From Cinnamomum chago (Eukaryota; Streptophyta; Magnoliopsida; Laurales; Lauraceae): a stretch of 64,000 bases of DNA. The position numbers were made by a program, and so were the translations under genes. The stretch covers positions 71,739,501 to 71,803,500 of the forward strand of contig CP142452.1 in assembly GCA_038049695.1 (NCBI GenBank). Reading direction: 5' to 3'. Positions 11,561 through 23,331 of the stretch are shown here, one piece after another. Every line of letters begins with the position of its first letter. Position 1 is the first letter of the stretch. The notes under the pieces are model-generated. The model was not told the DNA's origin, did not search any database, and saw only the letters and a list, made by a program, of their open reading frames with translations.

Positions 11561-13344
11561 TTTTAACAAAACATGGCATCGTTCCCTCCATCTTTTATCC
11601 CTTCGTGCCAATCTTCTAAAACGTACCATATCCCATCCCTTCGTCCCCTCCATACCTCATTCCCTTGGTGCCCAAATACCCCCAACGAATCCAACCAATC
11701 TCTTTGAGGAGTGTCTAAGACGATCGACAAGTCCAGGTTCCTTCTTCTCTCTACTTCTTCTTCTTTCTGCTATTTGGGTTTCAAACGATGAAGATTTAGG
11801 GTTTTTGCTGGATTGTGGGAATGGGTTCCATGGTGCTGAGAGTTTTTAGGGGTATTCTATTTTGAAAATTGTTTTGAAAATTTTATACCCTATTTTGAAA
11901 TAAATATTTTTATATCATTTTTTTAAATCATGAAAAACTTAGGAATCTTTTATGAATTTTCCTTCAGAATGAGTGTGCTAGAGTATCTCATGCTACGATC
12001 ATTAGAAGCTGAAACTTATGATAAATTTGCAAGACCCCTCGAAGAGGCCTACTTTTGAAAATTTTATTTCACCTCAATAGAAAAATAGCTCCTTCTTCAA
12101 TTTGATCACAAAAAATACTTAATTTTTCATGATGTTTGTTTGTAGGGTACTTAGTGGGGTCGACCTATTTTCAAGTTACCATCTTCAAATGCACTATCAT
12201 CCATAGTCGTTACAAGTCTAAATTTAACACTCACCTAGTCGCTACTCACTATTAGACTAAATATGGGGTGGCCCATTAAGTAATAGTCACTACTCACTAT
12301 TAGTTACCGTCACATTGACCACTTATAAAACATGTGAAGACACTTGATTCTCCACATGTTTAATTAGCGATCGACCTTACCATGGGCTATCTTCTACTAG
12401 AGTAAGATTTTCAAAAGACTCATACAACAATGAGGATGGGAAGGGGTCATTAATTTTGAATGTTTTGGATTTTTTTATAACTAAGCCCCTTGAGAAGTCT
12501 TACAAATTTCTTGTGAATTTCCTTCTATGAGATTTGGACTTGACTACCTAACATGGCTGGAACTTGGAAGTGGCCCCAAAGAACTTTACATATTTCAATA
12601 GTAGGATGAGTTCCTCGTGTTGGAAAAGGATTTTGATTGTTAATAGTTAATTTCTATTGCAAATTGGGAGGAAGGGAAATGCAAATTGCTATTTGGATCA
12701 TGGAAGTTATTAATGAAGAGTGTTTTTAAAAAGAAAAATGGTAAAGCCAATGAAAATGGTATAGGGTGGAATAAGAATTCATTAAATATCATTCCAATTA
12801 TACTGTCAAACCTTAAGGAAACACCCCCCAACCTCCCAAAATAAAAAAGATCAGGAATGATTTTTTAGGGAATCACAAAAAAAATTAAATTAAAGGCAAC
12901 AATGATACTTTCCTCATTGGAAATTGCATGCAGCAAATGTTGAGAAGGGAAAGCATAGAAAATAAAAACAGCTATTAATTTCTCTTATAAGACATGTTAC
13001 ACTAGCATGCTCTTAAGGCACATTTGTGGAATGAGAAAATTCCATGATAAATAACAAAAAGTTTCTATCCGCGAGCCTCAATCTTATGCTATTTGAGCAA
13101 CAATTTTTCTATATGAAAAAGAAAAAAAAAATTTGGAAGAATGATAAGTGTATATATATAATTCCAAAATGAAGGAAAAAATGAATTGATTTACCTCAAT
13201 AAAGAAGATTTCGATTTCTTATAAGAGGAATAAGAACCGGAGATTCCCATCTTTGTGGAAACAGAAAATTGAAGATTCATATCATTAGGGTAGATGCTTT
13301 ATTATGTTAATAAGGTTTAAAAAATAAAAATAAATAATAATAAC

Positions 13345-13574
13345 CTCAAAAGGTAGCTCAATTGGCCCAGGATTGAAGTTTGCATCCGGAAGTTGTAGGG
13401 TCGAAATTGCACTACCATACTAAAGCCACAGGGGAGTTTACATGGCTTCCCTCTGGGCCCAAAGGAATACCACACTAAGGCCACATGGGAGTTTACCCGG
13501 CTTCCCTCTGCGCCCAGAGGGATTAATATAGCCCAAAGGGTTGGAAACCCTCCGATGGCAAAAAAAAAAAAAAA
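13345..13574 (+). mobile_element. tRNA-derived SINE
   Basis: A pol III A-box-like word (GGTAGCTCAATTGG, 13352 on) is followed 30-35 nt later by a B-box-like word (GGGTCGAAATT, 13398 on). The body has two copies of a ~64-bp block containing GGCTTCCCTCTG, and the copy ends in a run of 15 A (13560-13574). A second, 5'-truncated copy lies at 31301-31440 on the minus strand, also with an A-rich tail. That pattern supports retroposition. Confidence 0.6.
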
Positions 13575-14046
13575 GTTTAAAAATCAATGGTTCAATTTTA
13601 GTCTTAGAAATTATCTTCATAAGTCTGCATGCCTAACTTAACCCATGTGTGCCCCTACTTTTTGAGTTTGGACCAAGTATGCTCAATTTAGAATGATATA
13701 CACTACTTAAATGGTGTATATTCAATGTAAAGACGAATGATTATGCGGACGTAAAGATATTTACAAGCAATGTGGATATAAAATGAACTACATGTCATAC
13801 ATAAAAATGTGAACGGTGCCTAAATATGTGACTGATAGGTTAGAACCAACAAATATTACAGAGGTTAAGATACTATGTTTAAGATGCTATGTTTTAATTC
13901 ATAAGAATCTCGATTCAAATGTGAATCCTTCACTTGAAATCATGGTCATCGTATGAATTCAAGAATAATTATATGAAGAGTTTTAAAGGCCTTTAAATTC
14001 TTGTCAAAAGTTCTATGATTGAGAGTCCCTTAAATGTCTATTTTCT

Positions 14047-14121
14047 TCCCCCGCCGTTGCTCAACTGGCTAGGGTTGTGTGTGTGTGCGTGCGAGCGTGA
14101 GTTTGAGTATGTAGAAAAAAA
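14047..14121 (+). mobile_element. Short SINE-like sequence
   Basis: CGTTGCTCAACTGGCTAG resembles an A box and GTGAGTTTGAGTATG resembles a B box, with an A-rich tail following. A similar module (GTTGCTTAGCACGTCAGGG ... GTGAGTTTGAGTCTC, then an A run) is in the SP1 inverted repeat at about 36352-36425. Weak evidence, too short to classify. Confidence 0.35.
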
Positions 14122-14754
14122 AGATAGTCTTTAAAAAAATTAAAGCATTTCAAAGATTATTACGACCCCCTTATTGTAGTTAAATTTTTGAATTTCATGG
14201 AATAGTTTGGAGAAGAGGAGATAGTGCCTAAACAAACACTTAAAATTCTAAGCAGCCTAATTCCACACATGTTTGTTCATAATAGCTGCTCTGGAAAATG
14301 ATACGGAACAAGCTAAACCATAAGTATAAGTACTTTGCTTGCTCAGTCTAGCCCTATTACACTCAATTATACCTCGTGTATAGGCATTTGTCTAAATTTG
14401 ATTTTGGTTGTAGTTATGCTTGGAGCCCATTTGTTTCAAATAATTGAATTCCTAAGAATTTTAAGAACTTATATTTTTACCATCGGTTCAAAATGTAGAA
14501 TCAAAGGTGAATATAAAAAGAATAACCATCAAATAACCTCCTTGTTAATGGAGACTATAGCTTGACTACCCATGCTTAAAGTATGAGCATAGATTAGCAC
14601 GAGAAGGAATAAAAGTTTAGTTATAGTAGTACTGATAGAATCAAGATTTCAAGAATATAATTAGAAAAGAAAAACTAATATAACAAAGTGAGTTTTAAGT
14701 GAAATAATAAATTATGCAAATTTAAGGTGGGAAGTTACCAAAACTAGAAGAAAG

Positions 14755-14756
<2 letters not shown>

Positions 14757-14810
<54 letters not shown>
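14757..14810. repeat. (TA)n microsatellite
   Basis: About 27 uninterrupted TA dinucleotides. Intergenic; likely length-polymorphic. Confidence 0.95.
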
Positions 14811-14813
<3 letters not shown>

Positions 14814-15959
14814 TTTAGGTGAAATTTGGCAACCAGATCCTTCGAGAAAGGACTTTCATTTTCCACAAAATTATGAAAAACCCACGTTTGACAATTTTAA
14901 ATTCCTAAGAACTTGGACTAATTGAAATCTCATTTGTAAGGATTTTCGGGGTCTGAACTCTCCCCACAGGATTTGGAAATCCTCACTTTTGTGTATTTCC
15001 GCATTGGAACCAATTTCTATTTGTTATGTGCATTGACATGCATGTGAAACCCTTTGTTATACAAATCATATATATTACCGATTCGCACTTCAGAATCAGT
15101 ACCTCAAATTAGAAAGGGAGTTTCTTTTTTCGCACCTCCCAATGACAATAGGTTTGAAAAATATAGAATAGAAATAGTACTACTAATAGAATTATTAAGA
15201 GTTGTCTACCTTAGACATATGCTTGAAATTAAAAGACCAAGAGCACATTTTTATAACATCTGTAGAAAATATCATTTTTCAGTTCCTGTTGGGCCCACCA
15301 TTAGATTGATTTTTTATCAAATATAAAGGGTGAAAAAATAATAAATAGAAAAATAGAAAAGTGTACACCCATGTTGTGTTACATCGTTATACAAGATACT
15401 GATTCTATGACGTATCAATTGGATTGAGTTTAGAAATGATTCAGCAGAACTTTCTTAAGTCAAAATCATTTTAATTTTTGGGTGCATAAATTGCCCTTCT
15501 ATCAAGTCAAATTACAAAATCAAAACTCATTTGAATTTAAACCCAACAGATTTCAAATTAATTTGAATGCAAATCCAACTTTTAGTAAAAGATACTTTAA
15601 AAATAAAATTAAGTCATATATCATGTGCTCTTTTTTTCACTTTTGGCAATCAAATCCTCAGAGATACCTTGATAATTTTCGACTCAGTCATGGAAGGACT
15701 ATTATTTGGCGGCTTATTATCTTTTGGCTTTAATTGCATTACATTAACCAATTGATGTCTTTCAATTAGTGAGGGGTCTACTTTTAGTGTTGAATGACCC
15801 CTTTAAAGTCCCCCACCATTTAAAATATGGAGTCTATTGTGAGGTGTTATCATTTGGTGTCCTTTTGCCCTATTTTGAGATTAGTTGAAAATCTGACTAA
15901 AAGAATGGAGGGGGTTAGTCATTGCCTTATGCAATTTTTTGTCATGGAGCTATACAACT

Positions 15960-16938
15960 TAGGCCTTGTTTGGTATCTCTACTCTTTTTTTGATAGACTC
16001 AACAAAATAGAGCCATTAAAAAAAAGCTATAAAAAAAAGAGGCTAGAATCAAAAGAAGTGCTTGGTAATGCAAAGATCTATATTAGACTTTTTTATATCA
16101 ATGGTTGAAATTTTTTCATAAATTTCTTGATATCCACAAGGTATCAGCTTTGAAAATAGACTTGATGGCCGTTTTCAGCCTTCCAAAGAGATCTAACAGT
16201 TTAAATCATGAGTTTGAGGCCAATAAAATCCAGAAAATTACACCCAATGGCTTACTTTTTTACACATATCTTGAAATTGGTGATGATCCTACGGCTGAAG
16301 TTCTCATGACGTGTTTGATCTTTACAACATTTCCAACGGTTTGGATCTTGATTTACACTCCAAGAAATAATAAAAAATAGAAAAACATTACTACTCATAG
16401 ACAAATCCAATATTGAGCATAATACATCAATGACTGATATTGTTTTGCAAATGTCTCAAGATCCACAAGGTATCATGCCTTGAAAGTTGACCACATAGTC
16501 GTTTTCACCCTTCTAAAGAGATCTAACGGTGTGGTTTTTGCGTTTGGGGCCCATAGATTCTAGAAAATTGCCTCCAATGGCTCACTTTTTTGCACATATC
16601 TCAAGATTTGTGATAATCCAGTGGTTGAAGTTTGGTGTCATGACCGTGTTTGATCTTGTAAACATTTCCAACGGTTTGGATCTTGATTTACACTCTTAGA
16701 TTTTGAGGAGGAGAAAAAAAGGGCTAGTGCGTGAATGGGCAAGAACCGTATTATTCACCCGCCTTTTTTTTTTCCTCTACTTTCTACATGTTATCAATGG
16801 TGTGCTGTGGGAAATAGAGGCATTGCCTCTACTTCTCTAAAAAAAAGGCTGCCAAACACCTTTATTCTTAAAATCTCTATTCGATTTAGAGATTTTATGA
16901 AATAGAGGCAAAAATTAGTGATGCCAAACAGGGGCTTA
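15960..16938. mobile_element. Non-autonomous DNA element with internal tandem duplication
   Basis: The ends TTAGGCCTTGTTTGGTATC and GATGCCAAACAGGGGCTTA are near-complementary and the inner flanks both carry AATAGAG-type words. Inside, a ~265-bp block occurs twice (about 16099-16363 and 16432-16697). Both copies share CCACAAGGTATCA, AAAGAGATCTAAC and CAACGGTTTGGATCTTGATT. No transposase is encoded. Blocks with similar wording occur in the 39215-40268 element. Confidence 0.6.
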
Positions 16939-19900
16939 TTATGATCTATATATCTTGTCAATGCTTGGATGTAATGATACTTTATTGTTTTTAGCTTCAT
17001 TTTTTTATGATGCCCCGGATGTAGGCTTTGGTTTTGATTTAGATGTTTGTTGTACTTTAGATTTTGTTTTGCTAATAAAACCCTAACCTTACTTTTAAAA
17101 AATCTTTTAGGATTTGGCCCAATAAAAATACTCATTTTCTAAGTATTTTCTGATCCAACCTCCCCCATAGGATTTGAGAACCCTCTTTTTTTGCAGATTT
17201 ACACACTAATACTATTTTTTATCAGCTTTGTGCAGTGATATGCACCAATATTGATGTGAAATCCTTAGCGATACAAATACCAATGGGAATCCTTAAATTT
17301 GTGGATCCCTTACAAATTCTTCCCCATTTACCAAACGTATATGTTTATTATATTCTCAATCATTGGAATCATTATATGTTATGGGCATACATAATTATAT
17401 AAAAACAATGCTAATATAAGAAAAACATGCGAATAACATGGTGCATATTTCTTTGTAGAAATTGTGATATAGTGCACATATTGTAGAGGTGTATATATGT
17501 GCCCCGTTTATAACTACTTTTTTTTAATGTCCTTTTTAACATAAAACTACAATTGGCGCAATGGACAAAGTAACTTTTTAAAAGCTAAAGTGAGGAGTTG
17601 TGAGTCCAAATGTTCAAATACTAAGCTAAAATGTGAGTCGCGCAAAATCAAAATCAACTATAATGGTCACAATCAAAATTGAAGCGGTCAAAATCAGCAA
17701 CTTTAATATGTATTAATTGAGTCAAATTCTAGGAAATTACTCAAGGCCCCATTTGCATTGCTACCTTATATATATCTTATGCTCTCACCTCTTTGTTTAT
17801 GCACATTTTGAATTTTCAGGTCTTGTGTGTCACGCCCCTAGAAGTGAAATCGGGGTAAAGCGTGAGATTATGGTCAATTAAAATTTTTCAACAATCATAA
17901 TAATAACACTTGACCATAATCGTGTCTCAAATGGATCGAAGATCACTGTAAGGTATAAATATTTCCTTGAAAACATAAAACAATGGCGAAAGCTTCATAC
18001 ATACAAGTGGTATCTCCAGATGTATAGTTAGGAGCAATATGGAAATACATTAACTAGAGTTCAAGTTTCAATAGTTTAAATCAAAAGTATTAATTACAAC
18101 GAAAGGCCACGATAAAACTTGGGCCTAACCAAAATAATAAACAAAACAACCAAAAGATGAATCTATCCAAAATAAGTATGTGGCACTCGAGTATGGGGTC
18201 GGTATGGTTATACAACGTCGTCCGTACTATAGTCAGGAGGTCATCAGACTAATCCGCCTGTATCTCCTTCGTCGTCTCCTCCTCGAGGTAGAAGGCTCTG
18301 TACCTATGCACCAAGAGTAGCATCATCAGCATCATTAGACACGACAGTCGGCAAGCAATATAGATATATATATATATATATATATGAATCATTAAGATAT
18401 GCAATACAAATGAAAGTAGACGATAGACAAGATCATATGAAATGCATATCATTCGAATCAATATCAATCTACACATAAACATCTAGCAAGATAGGCAATT
18501 CACATATGCTAATTACCACGAGATAGTATCATTGCCCTCCCATGCTCACATGGAGTCGTGGTAGAGATATCAAGACACAAGATATACCTGGCAACAAGAC
18601 ACATGATAAAACTTGGCAAACAAGACACATGATAAAACCTGGCAACAAGACACAGTAATGACCTAGCAACAAGAAAGATAGATCCCAAGACCTGTCACCG
18701 TATTATCCAAATGCATCATTAAAAAAACCTACGTCAAATTCAGTTTTATATTTCTTTATTTGTGTGGTAAATGGGACTCGAATTTTCATATATTTCTACA
18801 AGAGTATGATGTTATAGAGAAATTAATATAATGAAAACAGTAGAGTAGCTAGCTTTTTTCAGTTGGTTGAGCTTTTTCTTGTTTATTTATTTGAATTGAG
18901 ATGGTGTAAATGGAGCTAAGAGGAATGATCACATGCATTCTTTGTACATGGTTTCAAAGTTTTTTATTTTATTTTATTTTTGAGACGAGGGTATCTTCAT
19001 GGTATTTCAGTCCAGATCCTCTATTTCATTGAAACCGAGAGATGCCGTTTCATCCAATCAACATTTGCCAACAATATAAAATCTCGCCTTTTTTTTTCCG
19101 GATGCCTAAAATACGATTTGGATAGTTGTCTCTAAGAAGATAGTCCACACTTGAGCATTTATGTTTATCAAAATTGAGTCAAAGAAACATTGAGGAGCTC
19201 TTTGTTTATCATTACAACTTTTGAGAAAAACTATATGATAATAGATTATAATAATTTCTTAATTAACTTGAATTAAGTTTAAAAGAAATAACATATTCCA
19301 ATCAAAGGACAAATTCATCAATATTCCAAAATATAAATGGTACCTTATTTTTAGTTTTTCTCCAATATCTCAATAATTCTCTAATAATTTTATAAATTCA
19401 GGTGTCATCTAACTACTTCAAAAATCTCTTAACATGTATTTGTGAATGACAGAGATGGAAATATGTATTTTATAGTGTTAGTGCTAGGACTATCATTCAT
19501 AAATCAAGCATAAATGTGATTTTGTCCTATCACAACAAATTCATGTTTGCCATCATTTGATTTTGTCTAACCACAACAAACTCATGACCTTCTAATCAAA
19601 CACAAACTTTGTTAAAAAATTATAAGTTTATGAACTTTTCTAGATCTAAACTTTCCCACGTCTCACTTTTATAAATTAATGATCATGCAACTTTTAGGAT
19701 CTTAAATATTCAGAGTCACACCCCCACCCATATTTCACTGCCATAAGTCTATCCATGGGGACACTTGTAAAATCTGGAGCGAGTCACAGACCATATACTT
19801 GGTCAAATATGATTATTTACATTTTAAAATAATTTTAATAGTATTTTTTATTTTTTTATTGCTTAATTTTTTATTTTTTTTTGCATTTTCCTTATAATAT

Positions 19901-20850
19901 TGTAAGAAGAACCCCATTTTCGAATATACTACAGCATTTGCTCAATAGTACAAATGCATGGGTCAATATTTAGGTCCAACTCTTGATGGACTCAAAATTA
20001 TACCAATGTCATTATAACTAGAGACTAATGACCATGTTAGATCATTAATGTGTAGAAAAATGTGATTTACATGTGATTCAATGGTTTTTCTTTTTATAAC
20101 TAGTCATTCAATGGTGTGGCCGCTCCAAGTAACGTTTGTTTGACTGCACATTAATTCATCTTTTTTTTTTTTTTTTGTAAGACTCAATATTTTCGGTTTG
20201 AATCAAACTCTCATATTGAATTAAAATTTGGACCAACACCATTACAGTTGGAGAGCATTGAGGGTCTTAAGTCCTATTAGAGAGATTTTACCTAAAACAT
20301 ATGGAGCCTAAATGTAACAATATGTTAGTTTGTAAGGAATTATGTGAAAAAAAAAAAGAGAAAGAATTATGGAATTATGCCCGCGTGCAAATGAACCAAG
20401 CTAAAAAGGAGCTTCCAATTTGGCTATAAGCATCTAAACCAGATGGAACTATGCCCGCGTGCAAATTAATGCTCCTTTGTAATTTGTTGTTTTGTATTGG
20501 TATTTAGTTCTAATACCTACATAGATTTTTTTTCTTTCCATCTTTATTGTACTTTTCTTAAGTATTTATTATAATTTACCGTTACCGATAAAAAAAGAAG
20601 AAGAAGGAACTATTGCCAATAATGTGGAAAATAGAATATGATTCATAAGTGAATCAATATTATAAAAGGTATAAACCAGTCAAAATCACGATCCACGTAT
20701 TGTTAATGGACCACTTCTAAAATCTAACGAAGTCAAAACAATTGGCCCACTCCTACAAATTCAAACATAGGGTAACATCTAAATTCCAAAATGTTCAGAA
20801 TGAAGGCATTGGGCAATGGCTGGACCAAGTTTCACTCCTACAAAGCCATT
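16939..20850. other. Intergenic, no gene recognised
   Basis: AT-rich, with an LTR-like fragment (17828-18690) described separately and a short (TA)n at about 18361-18386. I see no coding sequence. Confidence 0.5.
17828..18690 (-). mobile_element. LTR-like fragment, truncated
   Basis: Starts TGTCACGCCCCTAG, the reverse complement of an LTR end of the ...GGGGCGTGACA type, comparable with the TGTAACGCCCC end of the intact LTR at 44387. It also shares a block with it: GCCCTCCCATGCTCACATGG (here) against GCCCTCCCATACTGAACACA. It contains three ~28-bp tandem units built on GGCAACAAGACACATGATAA (about 18590-18675). The opposite TG...CA end was not found, so this looks truncated. Confidence 0.45.
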
Positions 20851-20856
20851 AAAGAT

Positions 20857-20927
20857 ATGTGTGTGTGTGTGTGTTTGGGGGGTGGGGGTGGGGGGGGGGG
20901 GGGGGGAGGGGGGGGCGGGGGCGGGGT
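20857..20927. repeat. (TG)n followed by a long G-rich tract
   Basis: A GT repeat (about 20857-20874) passes into a nearly pure G tract with isolated T, A and C, including a run of 18 or more G. It could fold as a G-quadruplex; it may also be an assembly or sequencing weak point. Confidence 0.9.
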
Positions 20928-22557
20928 GTTTGGGTTCAGATTGGGGTAGCCAAAAACCAAGCTCAATTCGGATCATAATACATAAATCCAAGCTCGCGCT
21001 AAACTAAAAAATCCCACTAATCTGCCCCTAATTGGAGAGATTCTGGACAGGTCAGCCGTTTAAGTATTTAACCAACTCGTTCACCGTCCACACTGCTCGC
21101 AGTTTAATTGAGTAAAAAAAAAATAATTCTATAATTAAGATTAAAAAAAAATCCACTATCCCTCTAAAATTGGAAGAAATTTCCTTAGGACTATGAAATA
21201 CTAAATAAGCCCATAATATATATCCAAGCCCGGCAAAAGTGGGCCGAAAGCCAGGCCATAAGCACCCCAAACTGTGAGTCCTTCCAGAACCACCAAATAT
21301 ATGGCTTCGAATGACTGAAAGGGCTGTCTGTTTACTTTTATTATTTAAATGGTTTTATAAACAACAATATCTCTTCTATATCAAACCTCAATCACAAAGT
21401 TTCAGTTCAGTTGTAGCCATTTGCTAGGTCGCCTATAAGTTGAAAAGAGTTTTTTTTTTTTTTTTCTACTAAGTTGGGCTACATGTCTTGGAGCGATACT
21501 TTAATTTGAGGATCCATGAAAAAGCATTTCCTAAAAAAAGGGTCGGAGAGAATTCATAAAAAAAAAATAAAAAAAAAAAATTTGAAGTCATGAAACTAGT
21601 TTTCCGCAAGCATTATAAAAATGTGCCATAGATTTAGGAAAATTAATGGAGATGAATTGCTTATAAATGCCCAATCCTAGGAACAAAGACAATAAAATAG
21701 GGGGTCCGGATCCCCTGTTTGGGCCAATAGGGGAAAACCCATTTGGACCACTCAGGGGATGGCACATGGGAGGAGATGGGATGTCAGCTCATGAATAAAA
21801 AAAAAAATCATCTCCCTCATGTGGCACCCCCTGATTGGTTCAAGCAGGGGATCCGTTTTCTAAGATACAATTATTACTTGAGGCATTAATCTAACTTCCT
21901 CTTTAATCGGTAACTGAGGAAAAGGGTGGCAAAACTTGAACCGGCCTGCCAACCTGACCCACTTTCGACCCACCAAGTCCATCTCGCACAAAATATGGGT
22001 CGGTCACGAGTCAGGTTCTTCTAACCCATCGTTAGGATTGACCCGTATACGTTATATGTTGTGGTCCACTACGTTTCTGCCAAATGGCTCGGTCTTGCCA
22101 CTTAAATGTACATCTAAATAAACGAGTAAAATAAATAAATAAATAAAAAAAAAAACAACCCTTAACCGTGAACTTTTGAGCTCATTTTCCTTGAGAAATC
22201 ATGTGTTAAGAAGAGTCAGAATCTACAGTGGGTCCTATATATTGAATCCAAACCGCTAAAAATGCACTTCCTCTCTATTAAGGGGTATCTCCAAATCTTA
22301 CATTAATCTAAGTTACTCATGCCATTAGATTGATCATTTATAAGGAATTGATAAGTAAATCTTAATGTGGGACCAAGTCCTATTTAAGAAAAACAAAAAT
22401 AAGGATATGATATAAAATGGAAGGACGCTTAGTTTCAGGAGGTGGACCCTAAGTTAGAGTTCCACTCCTTTGACTGGGAAAGATTTTAAGTGGAAAGCTC
22501 AAGTGATTCAGCTTCCAATCTTTTTCTCCTCGTGGATGTGCAAAGAAGAATTTTGAA
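20928..22557. other. Intergenic, fragments of dispersed elements
   Basis: No gene. Fragments rich in GGGTC/GACCC words (about 21925-22050) resemble the subterminal parts of the hAT-type elements at 22558 and 41913. A sequence near 21715-21860 has inverted GGGGATCC..GGGG-type ends around a CATCTCCCTCATGTGGC core. Confidence 0.4.
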
Positions 22558-22942
22558 TAGGGATGTAAATGGGTCACCGATTCTCCGATAACCCGGAAGT
22601 TCCGACCCATTATAAACCAGGTCTGGGTTCTTATTTAGGCCCGATAAGTAAATAGGTCCGGGTCCGATTCTACCTTGGTTCGGACCCGTGGACCCGAGAC
22701 CCGACATATTACCTCAATTTTTGAAAATTTCTTTTAAAAATCATATTTTTTAATATAATTCTCTACCTAGACCTGGACCCGGATCCAGACCCGTCCCATA
22801 TATGGTTCCGGTTCTGATTCCAGAGTCAAGAAATCGGTTCTGAAACAATTCTAAGTCCGGATTCAATTCCACCTTCTCTTTAACAATTCTGGTTTCGGGT
22901 CCACCACGGACCCGAACCGGAACCGATCCGTTTACGACCTTA
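22558..22942. mobile_element. hAT-type non-autonomous element (copy 1)
   Basis: Left end TAGGGATGTAAATGGGTC, right end GATCCGTTTACGACCTTA. Flanks are ATTTTGAA (22550-22557) and ATTTTGAG (22943-22950), a 7-of-8 match to an 8-bp target duplication, which is the hAT length. The interior is full of GACCCG / CGGGTC and GGTTCCG / CGGAACC words. It belongs to the same family as 41913-42832. Confidence 0.75.
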
Positions 22943-23227
22943 ATTTTGAGTTCACATGAACAAAGGATTGGGTCAGGTTGAGAAAATTTGACCCATTCCA
23001 AAAAAGGGTCAGACATGGGTCAAATCATAAATTAAGAATCCCACTTATAATCCGATCGACCCGTTTTAGAAACTCTTTCTATTTTCTTAACTACAAAGTA
23101 CAAACCCTTTCTTTATAGGAAAGAGTTTGAAGTAATCTATTTTCATAAGTACATACAAATCCTTTTAAGAAGAGAGTTTGAAAAGATGAAGAAACTTACT
23201 TGGTTTGGAATTCTTTATACATTCGCC

Positions 23228-23238
23228 TTTATATAATC
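23228..23238 (+). promoter_or_regulatory. Candidate TATA box of the BSD-domain gene
   Basis: TTTATATAATC lies 62-72 bp before the start codon at 23300. A start site 25-35 bp downstream would give a leader of roughly 40 nt. Position and sequence fit; no transcript evidence. Confidence 0.5.
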
Positions 23239-23256
23239 AATCTCCAATACATCCAC

Positions 23257-23331
23257 ATGAATCCACCACCACCACCACCCAAAAAAAAAACCACCAACCA
23301 TGCCTACTTTGGAGTCATTATTCTCCAATGA
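23257..23331 (+). other. Overlapping upstream ORF in front of the BSD gene
   Basis: An ATG at 23257 opens a 24-codon frame, MNPPPPPPKKKTTNHAYFGV..., that passes the main ATG in another frame and stops at 23331. It runs through ten consecutive A (23281-23290). It may lie before the transcription start, in which case it is irrelevant. A one-base error in the A-run would instead fuse it to the main frame. Confidence 0.35.

Larger units (their letters stand above)
9421..15959. other. Intergenic, no gene recognised
   Basis: Apart from the elements listed separately, this AT-rich stretch holds only short open frames with no recognisable protein. Notable small repeats: a 38-bp tandem pair at 9656-9735 (CCAAGTAGTTCATATGACAC twice), a 26-bp tandem pair at 10335-10386, and CG-rich GTCGACGTCGTCGCC blocks near 10786-10960 with AT-shifted look-alikes. 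A copia-like primer-binding-site relic (TGGTATAAGAGC at 10465-10476) suggests a decayed LTR element. Confidence 0.5.

Noticed and set aside
13352-13410. Possible tRNA gene from A and B boxes
   Set aside because: No cloverleaf can be drawn; A tail and second truncated copy indicate a SINE.
20779-21007. Gly-rich and Pro-rich frames
   Set aside because: Translation of the GT/G tract.
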